This document shows, piece after piece, positions 7,919 to 13,926 of a DNA stretch of 28,859 nucleotides (position 1 is its first letter; each line of letters starts with the position of its first letter). The stretch is taken from positions 1 through 28,859 of the forward strand of contig CAJULH010000023.1 of assembly GCA_910587175.1 (NCBI GenBank). Direction: 5' to 3'. The position numbers were made by a program, and so were the translations under genes. The stretch comes from Candidatus Gastranaerophilales bacterium. Lineage in GTDB: Bacteria; Cyanobacteriota; Vampirovibrionia; Gastranaerophilales; Gastranaerophilaceae. A model generated the notes under the pieces. It made no database searches. It worked only from the letters and a program-made list of their open reading frames with translations, and was not told the DNA's origin.

Positions 7919-8725
7919 TTACTCTCCAAGTACTTTCTTTTCAATTTCTCTGTAATATTCCACGCTTTCAAATAAAGCTTCACGGTCAAATATTTCAAAG
8001 ACAATCTGCGGGAAAAGCTGCATGTCCCTTAATGTTTCAAGTATGGGGCGAATATCTAAAGAGCCGTTTTTCAGGCTTCCGTGGGCATCTTCATCCCCGA
8101 AATTATTATGAAAATGCATATGATGAAGCATTATGCCGTAGTCTTTAATCCAGTCAGACACAGGGATTTTTGAATGAATATTGCAGTGTCCGATATCAAT
8201 TGTTGCCTTTAAATTTGGCGAATTTACTGCAGCTATAATGCTTCTTATAAGTTCATTATCAGGTTCATGTACGTTTTCAATCGTTGCTACAATACCTTCC
8301 TGCTCAAAATGAGGGATAAGTTCCCTGAAAAATTCAATGTTTGAAAAGAAGAAGTTTTCCCGGTATTGTTTTTGCTGCAATAAATTGTTAAAGCAGGTAT
8401 GAAATACAACAGTCTTGGCACCAAGTTCTGCCGCTATTTCAAAGCTCTGGTAGTATCTTTTAACCGATGCTTCTCTTATCAGGGGGTCTTTTGAACACAC
8501 ACAAAGGTTTGAGAAAAACCCATGGAGTGTTAAATCGCCCTCAAGGTCTTTAACGGCATCTTTATACATGGCTAAAGTACCGTCAAAATCATCATCTATT
8601 TCTCTGAGTTTCCCGAAACGACTGATTTCAAGTCCGGTTTGAAACTCATTTGCTGTTTCTACGGCACCATATATATTATGAAAATCTACTGTTGATGATA
8701 TAAAAATTTTGCTTTTGTTTTTCAT
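7919..8725 (-). CDS. Sugar phosphate isomerase/epimerase-like TIM-barrel protein
   Basis: A cytoplasmic protein of the xylose isomerase-like TIM-barrel superfamily (AP_endonuc_2 fold), 268 aa from the chosen start. Likely metal-binding residues lie at the ends of successive strands: Glu in 'VATIENVHEP', Asp/His in 'ATIDIGHCNIHS', His in 'HHMHFHNNFGDEDAH' and Glu in 'IVFEIFD'. The open frame extends to 8803, but the sequence before 'MKNKSKIFISS' is hydrophobic junk-like and runs across the divergent promoter. I therefore place the start at 8725, where TATAAT lies 9 nt upstream. The substrate cannot be deduced; members include sugar epimerases, inosose dehydratases and endonuclease IV. It is divergent from a small Cys-rich protein gene and shares a palindromic -10 with it. 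Confidence 0.85.
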   Translation of the reverse strand: MKNKSKIFISSTVDFHNIYGAVETANEFQTGLEISRFGKLREIDDDFDGTLAMYKDAVKDLEGDLTLHGFFSNLCVCSKDPLIREASVKRYYQSFEIAAELGAKTVVFHTCFNNLLQQKQYRENFFFSNIEFFRELIPHFEQEGIVATIENVHEPDNELIRSIIAAVNSPNLKATIDIGHCNIHSKIPVSDWIKDYGIMLHHMHFHNNFGDEDAHGSLKNGSLDIRPILETLRDMQLFPQIVFEIFDREALFESVEYYREIEKKVLGE

Positions 8726-8734
8726 CTTAATTAG

Positions 8735-8742
8735 ATTATAAT
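8735..8742. promoter_or_regulatory. Palindromic ATTATAAT acting as -10 for two divergent genes
   Basis: The self-complementary octamer ATTATAAT supplies TATAAT on both strands. On the plus strand TTGTTT (8715-8720) lies 16 bp upstream. On the minus strand a 4/6 match (TATACA) lies 17 bp upstream, and the TIM-barrel ATG follows after 9 nt. The two polymerases could not occupy it at once. Confidence 0.5.
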
Positions 8743-8756
8743 TTAAAAACAAGTTT

Positions 8757-9071
8757 ATGTATATTATAGAGCTTATCTTTAAAATAAAAGAAAAACTGAC
8801 CATGGTATATAAAAAAGATGGTCTGGCAGGGCTTTTTAGACCCGAAGTTTTAATGCCGCAAGAGAATTCCGCTAAAAAAGAAGGTTTTAATGCGGAAGAA
8901 AATGATGTTGAAGCTGAATATGAAACCTGTGAACATATTTTCCGTCCTGTAGATTCTACAAATACTGTTCTTGCCTGTGTAAAATGTGGTTTTTTAATTC
9001 ATTGTAATGAGGATGAATTTAAAAAAAAGAATATTTTTGAAAACGATATTAACGATAAACCAAACGATTAG
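8757..9071 (+). CDS. Small cysteine-containing (zinc-ribbon-like) hypothetical protein
   Basis: This is a 104-aa protein, or 89 aa if translation begins at the in-frame ATG at 8802 (MVYKKDGLAG). I cannot decide, because neither start has a clear Shine-Dalgarno sequence. The only recognisable feature is a potential metal site: CEH followed by 'FRPVDSTNTVLACVKCG', that is CxH-(about 16)-CxxC, in the C-terminal half. The first half is acidic and low in hydrophobics. The C-terminus is Asn/Asp/Lys rich and ends shortly before the convergent fliR. It is divergent from the TIM-barrel gene and shares the ATTATAAT box with it. Such single-knuckle proteins can bind nucleic acid or act in protein contacts; no function is assigned. 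Confidence 0.75.
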   Translation: MYIIELIFKIKEKLTMVYKKDGLAGLFRPEVLMPQENSAKKEGFNAEENDVEAEYETCEHIFRPVDSTNTVLACVKCGFLIHCNEDEFKKKNIFENDINDKPND

Positions 9072-9200
9072 AGGCAGTGAATTTATACTGATAATTGTTT
9101 AAAGATGGAAAAATTATGTCTGAAATATCCGCCAAAACCCTAATATTATTATAAGAATTAAATCCAGGGTAAAGGCGTTTTGTAAATTTATACACAGTCA
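9072..9200. other. Intergenic gap between convergent genes
   Basis: This gap of 129 bp separates the small Cys-rich gene (+) from fliR (-). I see no convincing GC-rich hairpin with a T-run and no small gene. flhB and flhA, which often follow fliR, are absent here. Confidence 0.6.
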
Positions 9201-9980
9201 TTAAAATATATTTGAAAATGATGTAATGTATTCTGTTATAACTTCCATAAGCATTGGTAGAATCCAAGTTAAAATTAATGCGCCTAAAATTGGTTTAAAA
9301 AGAAAACTCATCTGGAAAACATTTACCTGCGGAGCTGTTTTTGAAATGGTACCAAGGATGATATCCTGTCCAAGCGTTGCAAGAAGTACAGGTGCTGCTA
9401 TTTGCATACCTACCAGAAATACATTTGATGTAATTAAGATAAGGTAATCCATATTTACAATCTTATCCAAAGGAACAGATGTACCATACATAGGAAAGAT
9501 TTCAAAGCTTCTAATAAAGGCATCTATGAGCCAGTAAAGCCCGCCTATTGCCATAAAAATAATAACACCTGCAAGGGTAAAAAGGTTTCCTATAATTGAT
9601 GTTTGAGCACGTGTTGTGGGGTCTAAGACCATGGCAGAAGACAAACCCATTTGTGTATTTATCATATCGCCTCCCGCTGTAATTGTCGCTATGACGCAGT
9701 TTACAATATATCCTATCAATGCTCCGAAAAGATAATTTAAAACTATACAAAGAATCATTGAAGTATCATTTGGAAAAGGAGGAATCTTTACAACAGATGC
9801 TGTGATGACGGTCATAATGAGTGCAAAAGAAAGCCTTGCAATTGTGGGAAGTTCTTTTCTGTTGAATCCTGGGGCAAACTGCATTAAGCCTAAAAAACGC
9901 GAAAAAATCATAATACCTGCGCCAAGTGCGAGGTTTATTTCGGGGAATATTTTTGCAAACTGTGTTAATATTAAATCCAA
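9201..9980 (-). CDS. fliR: Flagellar export gate protein FliR
   Basis: FliR is a polytopic inner-membrane protein that with FliP and FliQ forms the helical export gate of the flagellar type III secretion system. The 259-aa length is normal. Family features include 'IMIFSRFLGLMQFAPGF' in the first helix, 'GGDMINTQMGLSSAMVLDPT' in the middle (cf. GxxxxxQxGxxxAxxxDP) and the C-terminal 'LPMLMEVI'. The start is TTG at 9980, with AAGGAG six to seven bases upstream, which decides the start. It is the last gene of the operon, about 50 bp after the 171-aa unknown gene. The neighbouring gene downstream is convergent and unrelated. Confidence 0.95.
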   Translation of the reverse strand: MDLILTQFAKIFPEINLALGAGIMIFSRFLGLMQFAPGFNRKELPTIARLSFALIMTVITASVVKIPPFPNDTSMILCIVLNYLFGALIGYIVNCVIATITAGGDMINTQMGLSSAMVLDPTTRAQTSIIGNLFTLAGVIIFMAIGGLYWLIDAFIRSFEIFPMYGTSVPLDKIVNMDYLILITSNVFLVGMQIAAPVLLATLGQDIILGTISKTAPQVNVFQMSFLFKPILGALILTWILPMLMEVITEYITSFSNIF

Positions 9981-10027
9981 AAATTCTCCTTTTTTATGTT
10001 ATTTAAAGTCTGATATGAAGGCATTTT

Positions 10028-10543
10028 TTAATTTATATCTTCAAACATTGTACAATCACCAAATCTTATCAGGCTTGGCACCTCATTTTTGCAATTTATA
10101 GACATCATTACTGTTACAGGTTTTTCTTCATCTGTATATATTTGCATATATGTATATGTTTCCTGTCTTGTTTTTATTATGATATCCTTTGGCGTAGCAA
10201 GTTCATACAGCATCTTTTCTTCATCCGCTTCATCATTTTCAGATGCTTTTACATTTTCTATATCACCAATTGCCACTGCGCTAATGTTTTTTGAACATCT
10301 TAATTTATATTTTCTTGCCGTGTTTAGTTTTATGCTGTAATCATCCTTTAAAAGAAAGGCTGAAGGATAATCTTCCCTCATGTATTGAAGCGCAGGAGCG
10401 ATAATCTTATCTTCTTTTTCAGAAGGGATAGTATCTTCCGCCTTTGCCTGAAGAGTTAAAAGCAACATAGGTAAAATCAGGCACAAAAGCAGCATTACAA
10501 AAAACAACATAAGGTATTTTGAAGGTATTTTTCTTTTATTCAT
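10028..10543 (-). CDS. Membrane-anchored extracytoplasmic protein in flagellar export operon, secretin-N-like domain
   Basis: No standard flagellar gene matches this 171-aa protein, which lies between fliQ and fliR. Residues about 11-32 form one strongly hydrophobic helix after a basic start (MNKRK), so it is an anchored or secreted protein facing the periplasm. The rest is a beta-rich domain. 'KLNTARKYKLRCSKNISAVAIGDIENV' and later 'IIIKTRQETYTYMQIYTDE' recall the N-terminal domain of CpaC/RcpA-type secretins (gxsxxixxxxxIxxVxIxDxxxA ... llitgkxxGxTxlxxw). That similarity is recognised by pattern and should be treated as a hypothesis. The ATG at 10543 comes 14 nt after the fliQ stop. The position implies a role with the export gate or the basal body in this lineage. 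Confidence 0.8.
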   Translation of the reverse strand: MNKRKIPSKYLMLFFVMLLLCLILPMLLLTLQAKAEDTIPSEKEDKIIAPALQYMREDYPSAFLLKDDYSIKLNTARKYKLRCSKNISAVAIGDIENVKASENDEADEEKMLYELATPKDIIIKTRQETYTYMQIYTDEEKPVTVMMSINCKNEVPSLIRFGDCTMFEDIN

Positions 10544-10557
10544 TTTTAATTATCATC

Positions 10558-11046
10558 CTATCTTCCAAGCATTCTGTTTGTTTCTATAAAGTTTGGTCTC
10601 GGGTCTGCACCTCTTCCCCTTGGAGTATATTTGTCTTTAAATTGCTGTTCAGACCAGGGAATTTTACCCGGGTTTTTCATTATTCTTTCTATATTATCCC
10701 CTCTTTTAATTGTATCTTTCATTTCAGATGCAAATGGCTTTGAATGGAAATAATAATCTTCAGGTAAAACGTAATTTGCAGAGCGGGTTATTACATTAAA
10801 TGCAAGGTTTGTGCCTTCTGTAAAATATTCGGTTAAAATCCTTATATATAGCATTCCAAGAACAATGATTGTTAAAAATACTGAGATAATTTTTGGTGCT
10901 GCGGCAATTGTTTGTTCCTGCACCTGGGTAACGGCTTGCAAAATACCTACAACAAGCCCTATACCTGCTGCCACAAGAACACAGGGCAGGGAGATTGAAA
11001 GCATTGTAACAAAACCTTTTGCAAGATATTCTACTAAAAGTTCCAT
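10558..11046 (-). CDS. fliQ: Flagellar export gate protein FliQ with long C-terminal extension
   Basis: FliQ is the small two-helix subunit of the FliPQR export gate. Residues 1 to about 90 match the family: TM1 'LPCVLVAAGIGLVVGILQAVTQVQEQT' and TM2 'AAPKIISVFLTIIVLGMLYIRILTEY'. Usual FliQ proteins are close to 90 aa, but this one has 162. The extra 70 residues are charged and soluble ('SEMKDTIKRGDNIERIMKNP', then an Arg/Pro/Asn-rich tail) and have no family I know. The start ATG shares its A with the fliP stop (TGATG), so translation is coupled. The extension is in frame and ends in a proper stop, so it is not obviously a frameshift product. Confidence 0.93.
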   Translation of the reverse strand: MELLVEYLAKGFVTMLSISLPCVLVAAGIGLVVGILQAVTQVQEQTIAAAPKIISVFLTIIVLGMLYIRILTEYFTEGTNLAFNVITRSANYVLPEDYYFHSKPFASEMKDTIKRGDNIERIMKNPGKIPWSEQQFKDKYTPRGRGADPRPNFIETNRMLGR

Positions 11047-11687
11047 CAGTTAAAACTCTCCACAAGACCTTTTACAATTAAGCTCCAGCCATCCACGGCT
11101 ATGAATATCAAAAGCTTGAACGGCAAAGATACAATAGTTGGCGATAGCATAAACATACCAAGTGCAAGCAGGATATTTGCAACAACAAGGTCTAATACAA
11201 TGAAAGGGATAAATATTATAAACCCTATTTCAAATGCTGTTTTAAGTTCACTTATGATGTATGCCGGAGCCACTTCCCAAAGAGTTAAATCTTCCGGTGT
11301 TTCAGGCATTTCCACCCTTGTTTTTTCAACGAAAAAGGCTAAATCTTCCTGTCTTGTCTGTTTCAGCATAAATTCCTTTAAAGGCTCCGAACCTTTTTGA
11401 AGGGTGAGAACAATATCACCATTTTGTTGGTAAGGCACTCTTCCTGCTTCATACATACTCTGAAATACGGGAGACATTGTGTAAAGCGTCATAATAAGAG
11501 CAAGACCGATTAAAACAATAGCCGGCGGAACAGATTGTGTTCCCATTGCAGTTTTCAACATTGAAAAAACTATTGTAAACCTTAAAAAAGATGTCATGCA
11601 GCAGAAAACAAACGGCAGCATTGAAAACAGTGTCATCACCATTAAAAGCTGTATTGCAGGGTTTAGGTCTTTTATTACAACATCCAT
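11046..11687 (-). CDS. fliP: Flagellar export gate protein FliP
   Basis: FliP is the main subunit of the flagellar export gate in the inner membrane. Family signatures are strong: 'MTSFLRFTIVFSMLKTAMGTQSVPP' (MTSFxRxxIVxxxLRxAxGTxxxPP), 'PLKEFMLKQTRQEDLAFF', 'PAYIISELKTAFEIGFIIFIPF' and 'LPFKLLIFIAVDGWSLIVKGL'. The frame is open to a TTG at 11717 inside fliO. I chose the ATG at 11687, one base after the fliO stop, giving 213 aa that starts directly before the first helix. There is no cleavable signal peptide, as in Bacillus-type FliP and unlike E. coli. It is overlapped by the fliQ start at its 3' end. Confidence 0.95.
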   Translation of the reverse strand: MDVVIKDLNPAIQLLMVMTLFSMLPFVFCCMTSFLRFTIVFSMLKTAMGTQSVPPAIVLIGLALIMTLYTMSPVFQSMYEAGRVPYQQNGDIVLTLQKGSEPLKEFMLKQTRQEDLAFFVEKTRVEMPETPEDLTLWEVAPAYIISELKTAFEIGFIIFIPFIVLDLVVANILLALGMFMLSPTIVSLPFKLLIFIAVDGWSLIVKGLVESFN

Positions 11688-11688
11688 C

Positions 11689-12201
11689 TTAAATATTTGT
11701 CCTCTTTGAATTTTCAAATTCTTTTAGTATATTTTTCATAATTGTGTTTCTTGATTTTAAATCAACAGCGTTTGAATATTCTTCTTCGCTTCTTTCTGTG
11801 CTGCTGTTTGCAATATTTAGAGCTTCAAGCTCTTTTATATATTTTTCCACCTGTTTTTTGGAATCTGTTTCAACAGGCTTTGTTTCCGGTGTGTTTTGCA
11901 CAATATTCAGGTTTTTCTTTTCCAAATTAATCGCTGCAGCCTGGATATTTTCTTTTGGTGCAAGCTTTGCAAGGAAGGTTGTGTTTTCGACATCTGATGC
12001 TATTAAAAATCTTTCTCCCTGAACGTTTATAATAAAAAGAGTCTTTCTTTGGGAAAGTCTTAAGGCATCTTCAATCTTCATTCCGTTATTTAATTTTGAA
12101 TTGTTAAAATTCATTGTTTTTTTGTAAACTACAAAAGCAATGAAGAAAATTCCAATCATTGCAAGGGTGTATAAACTGAAAGCTATTATATATTGTGCCA
12201 T
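11689..12201 (-). CDS. fliO: FliO-like flagellar biosynthesis protein
   Basis: FliO helps assemble the FliP ring. It is a single-pass membrane protein with a small cytoplasmic domain. Here residues about 5-26 are the transmembrane helix, and 'LSQRKTLFIINVQGERFLIASDVENTTFLAKL' (about 49-80) corresponds to the FliO beta domain. The rest, about 85-170, is a charged helical region. The 170-aa length fits. The start ATG has a strong Shine-Dalgarno sequence (AAGGGGAAG) upstream. It lies between the SpoA protein and fliP, the standard FliN-O-P-Q-R order, which supports the call since FliO sequences diverge widely. FliO is absent from injectisomes, so its presence argues for a true flagellum. Confidence 0.85.
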   Translation of the reverse strand: MAQYIIAFSLYTLAMIGIFFIAFVVYKKTMNFNNSKLNNGMKIEDALRLSQRKTLFIINVQGERFLIASDVENTTFLAKLAPKENIQAAAINLEKKNLNIVQNTPETKPVETDSKKQVEKYIKELEALNIANSSTERSEEEYSNAVDLKSRNTIMKNILKEFENSKRTNI

Positions 12202-12231
12202 CTTTTAATCTTCCCCTTATTTTCTAAAATT

Positions 12232-13452
12232 CTATGCATCTTCGTTTTCAAAATCAGAATAGTCAAATTCTTCCACATCTCCAGCAGCCTCTTGTGCAGT
12301 TCCCTGTGCCATTTTATTTACCTGTTCGGGGTTTGGCTGCTGCTGCGCCGTATTTTGCACCGTCTTAGACTGGTGTTGTTCAGGCGCAGCTTGGGTTTGT
12401 TCTTGTGCAGGCGCCACTGCGGATTCTTTTGTGCCGGATGATATGATTTCATCTACTTTTACGCCGTATTTGTCATTTAAAATGACAAGTTCTCCTCTTG
12501 CGACAACCTTGTTTTCCACAAGAAGTGAAATCTTGTTGTTAAAGACGGGACCAAGGTCTATAACGAGCCCTTTTGAAATTTGTTTTAAATCTCCAAGTGT
12601 CATTTTTACTTTGTCAAATTCTGCTCCGACTTCAATTTGAATGTCATCCCATATATTTTGATTATCGCTCATATCAGCTCCTAATTCATGTTCATCTTCA
12701 TCAAGCTCAAGCATTAAAGAAGGTTCGGGGTTTACTTTAAAGCTTTTTCTAATATTATTTGTCTTTATTTCCATAAAATTTACATTGCTGTTTTCTAAAA
12801 GAATAATATCTCCGGAATACAGGTTTTTCAGGTCATTTAAGGAAATTTTTGATGTTCCTGCGCAAATATTTACAAAGGTTTGCGCGTTTAAAAAATTTGA
12901 ATATGAAAAATTTTCTTCAAGCCGGATTTTTTCTGCGTTTAAACAGTTTTGCGGCAAAGATATTACAATCTTTCCGGTTCTGTGTTTTTCCTTTCCGGTT
13001 AAAAAAGTTACATTGAAAACTCCTTTGTTTCTCAATTTTTCTTTTGGAATTTTTTCATGCGGGATTATGAAATTTTTCAGTTCATCATTTATAAATTCGC
13101 AGAAAGAATTTAATATTTTTATTTCAAGTTCCGAAAGTTCCTGCAGTTTAAATACAGGAGAATTTGAACCAAATGTATCGTGGAAAAGTATCCTTACAAA
13201 ATCTGAAGAGATTCTGATAAATGCATTTTGCGTAGTGCAGATAGGCAGCTCTGCTGTGAAATAAATTTCGCCCTTTGATGTAAAATCGTTTTTTACACTT
13301 AGATTTGTTGTTAAACCCTGGGTTTTTATATCAAATTTATTTTCCCAAAATGTTTCAATAGCCTTTAGAACAGCATTTTTCAGCTGCGTATCAAACCAGC
13401 CGAACAAAAAACAAAGGTCATTTTCTGAATTTTGTTTTAAAACGCTATCCAA
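12232..13452 (-). CDS. FliM/FliN/FliY-like flagellar switch (C-ring) protein with two SpoA domains
   Basis: This 406-aa protein is predicted to form part of the flagellar switch/C-ring. Residues about 1-170 look like a FliM/CheC-type middle region ('LQELSELEIKILNSFCEFINDEL'). A first SpoA domain lies about 190-245 ('AGTSKISLNDLKNLYSGDIILLE') and a second about 271-338 ('VKMTLGDLKQISKGLVIDLG', then 'VVARGELVILNDKYGVKV'). The tail 339-406 is Gln/Ala/Pro rich and ends acidic. Two SpoA domains in one chain are typical of SctQ/HrcQ proteins and of FliM-FliN fusions. The CheY-binding motif of FliM is not seen at the N-terminus. The start is TTG at 13452 with AGGAAG upstream. It heads the fliO-P-Q-R operon behind a near-consensus promoter. 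Whether it should be called FliN, FliY or FliM is open. Confidence 0.85.
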   Translation of the reverse strand: MDSVLKQNSENDLCFLFGWFDTQLKNAVLKAIETFWENKFDIKTQGLTTNLSVKNDFTSKGEIYFTAELPICTTQNAFIRISSDFVRILFHDTFGSNSPVFKLQELSELEIKILNSFCEFINDELKNFIIPHEKIPKEKLRNKGVFNVTFLTGKEKHRTGKIVISLPQNCLNAEKIRLEENFSYSNFLNAQTFVNICAGTSKISLNDLKNLYSGDIILLENSNVNFMEIKTNNIRKSFKVNPEPSLMLELDEDEHELGADMSDNQNIWDDIQIEVGAEFDKVKMTLGDLKQISKGLVIDLGPVFNNKISLLVENKVVARGELVILNDKYGVKVDEIISSGTKESAVAPAQEQTQAAPEQHQSKTVQNTAQQQPNPEQVNKMAQGTAQEAAGDVEEFDYSDFENEDA

Positions 13453-13487
13453 TTTTCTTCCTAGAAAAGTTATACTATCCCACAGAT

Positions 13488-13516
13488 ATTATAAGTATAT
13501 ACCTGCCTTAAGGCAA
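13488..13516 (-). promoter_or_regulatory. Promoter of the flagellar export operon with overlapping palindrome
   Basis: On the minus strand TTGCCT (13516-13511) and TATAAT (13493-13488) are separated by exactly 17 bp. The predicted start is near 13481, giving a leader of about 29 nt that contains AGGAAG before the TTG start codon. The perfect 12-bp palindrome TGCCTTAAGGCA (13504-13515) overlaps the -35, a likely place for a regulator. Confidence 0.6.
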
Positions 13517-13590
13517 AAAAGTTAAGAAAGTTGTATTTTTGGACGGAGGTTTGTTTTTAAAGATAAAAGGTATATGCAAGTCTATTGTAA

Positions 13591-13883
13591 GGTTTTAGCA
13601 TTTATTTCTTGTACCGGCTTGCAACGTTCATAGAGCTATTAAGCTCATCTTTTATTGTTCGTCTTACTTCTGGTTAGCTTGAAAATCGGAACAAAAGTTC
13701 TCGATTTTACTACGCTCCCTGCGCATACTTCACTCGTAAGACTCAATACTTCGTCAACGATTGAAGCATCAACCCTGCCTTAAGCTATAAAAGAGGCAGG
13801 GTTTCAAACATGCTCACTTTATACATTCGCTAAATATCTCTAATTTCCTTATGCTAACGGTACAAGAAATAAATGCTAAAACC
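13591..13883. mobile_element. 293-bp element with perfect 26-bp terminal inverted repeats (MITE-like or structured RNA)
   Basis: The ends 13591-13616 and 13858-13883 are exact reverse complements over 26 bp, beginning GGTTTTAGCATTTATTTC. Inside are further paired segments: GAGCT/AGCTC (13633-13646), AAAATCGGAAC with GTTCTCGATTTT (13682-13708, one bulge), GTCTTAC with GTAAGAC (13661-13667 and 13736-13742, enclosing the previous hairpin), and AACCCTGCCT with AGGCAGGGTT (13771-13803). The inside has no coding frame and looks richer in G+C than its flanks. The size and ends fit a miniature inverted-repeat element. No target-site duplication is apparent directly outside the ends, and no related transposase is present. 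A structured non-coding RNA is the alternative. Confidence 0.65.
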
Positions 13884-13926
13884 CCTTGAAAACTTTGTTA
13901 TTTTAATATTTAAAGGTTAATCAATC

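Larger units (their letters stand above)
13453..13926. other. 474-bp non-coding gap: flagellar promoter plus structured repeat element
   Basis: No coding frame of useful length is seen on either strand. The left part (13488-13516) holds the promoter of the flagellar operon. The rest is dominated by a 293-bp element with 26-bp inverted ends (13591-13883). The final 43 bp before the diguanylate cyclase stop are AT-rich and featureless. Confidence 0.8.

Noticed and set aside
8726..8803. Upstream start of the TIM-barrel gene at 8803
   Set aside because: It would add 26 hydrophobic, non-family residues and cover the divergent promoter; the ATG at 8725 has a -10 box at the usual local distance.
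11688..11717. Longer fliP start at TTG 11717 inside fliO
   Set aside because: The ATG at 11687 lies one base after the fliO stop and begins right before the conserved first helix; the extra ten residues have no family support.
12785..13264. 159-codon open frame opposite the switch-protein gene
   Set aside because: The Phe/Ser-rich translation is the usual shadow of an AT-rich gene on the opposite strand; no family features.
9201..13452. Virulence-type injectisome (SctQRST) instead of a flagellum
   Set aside because: The two-SpoA protein and short FliP resemble injectisome parts, but FliO is present, Bacillus-type FliP also lacks a signal peptide, and no needle, secretin or translocator genes are seen.
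13591..13883. Complete insertion sequence or CRISPR array
   Set aside because: There is no transposase frame between the inverted ends, and no regularly spaced direct repeats.
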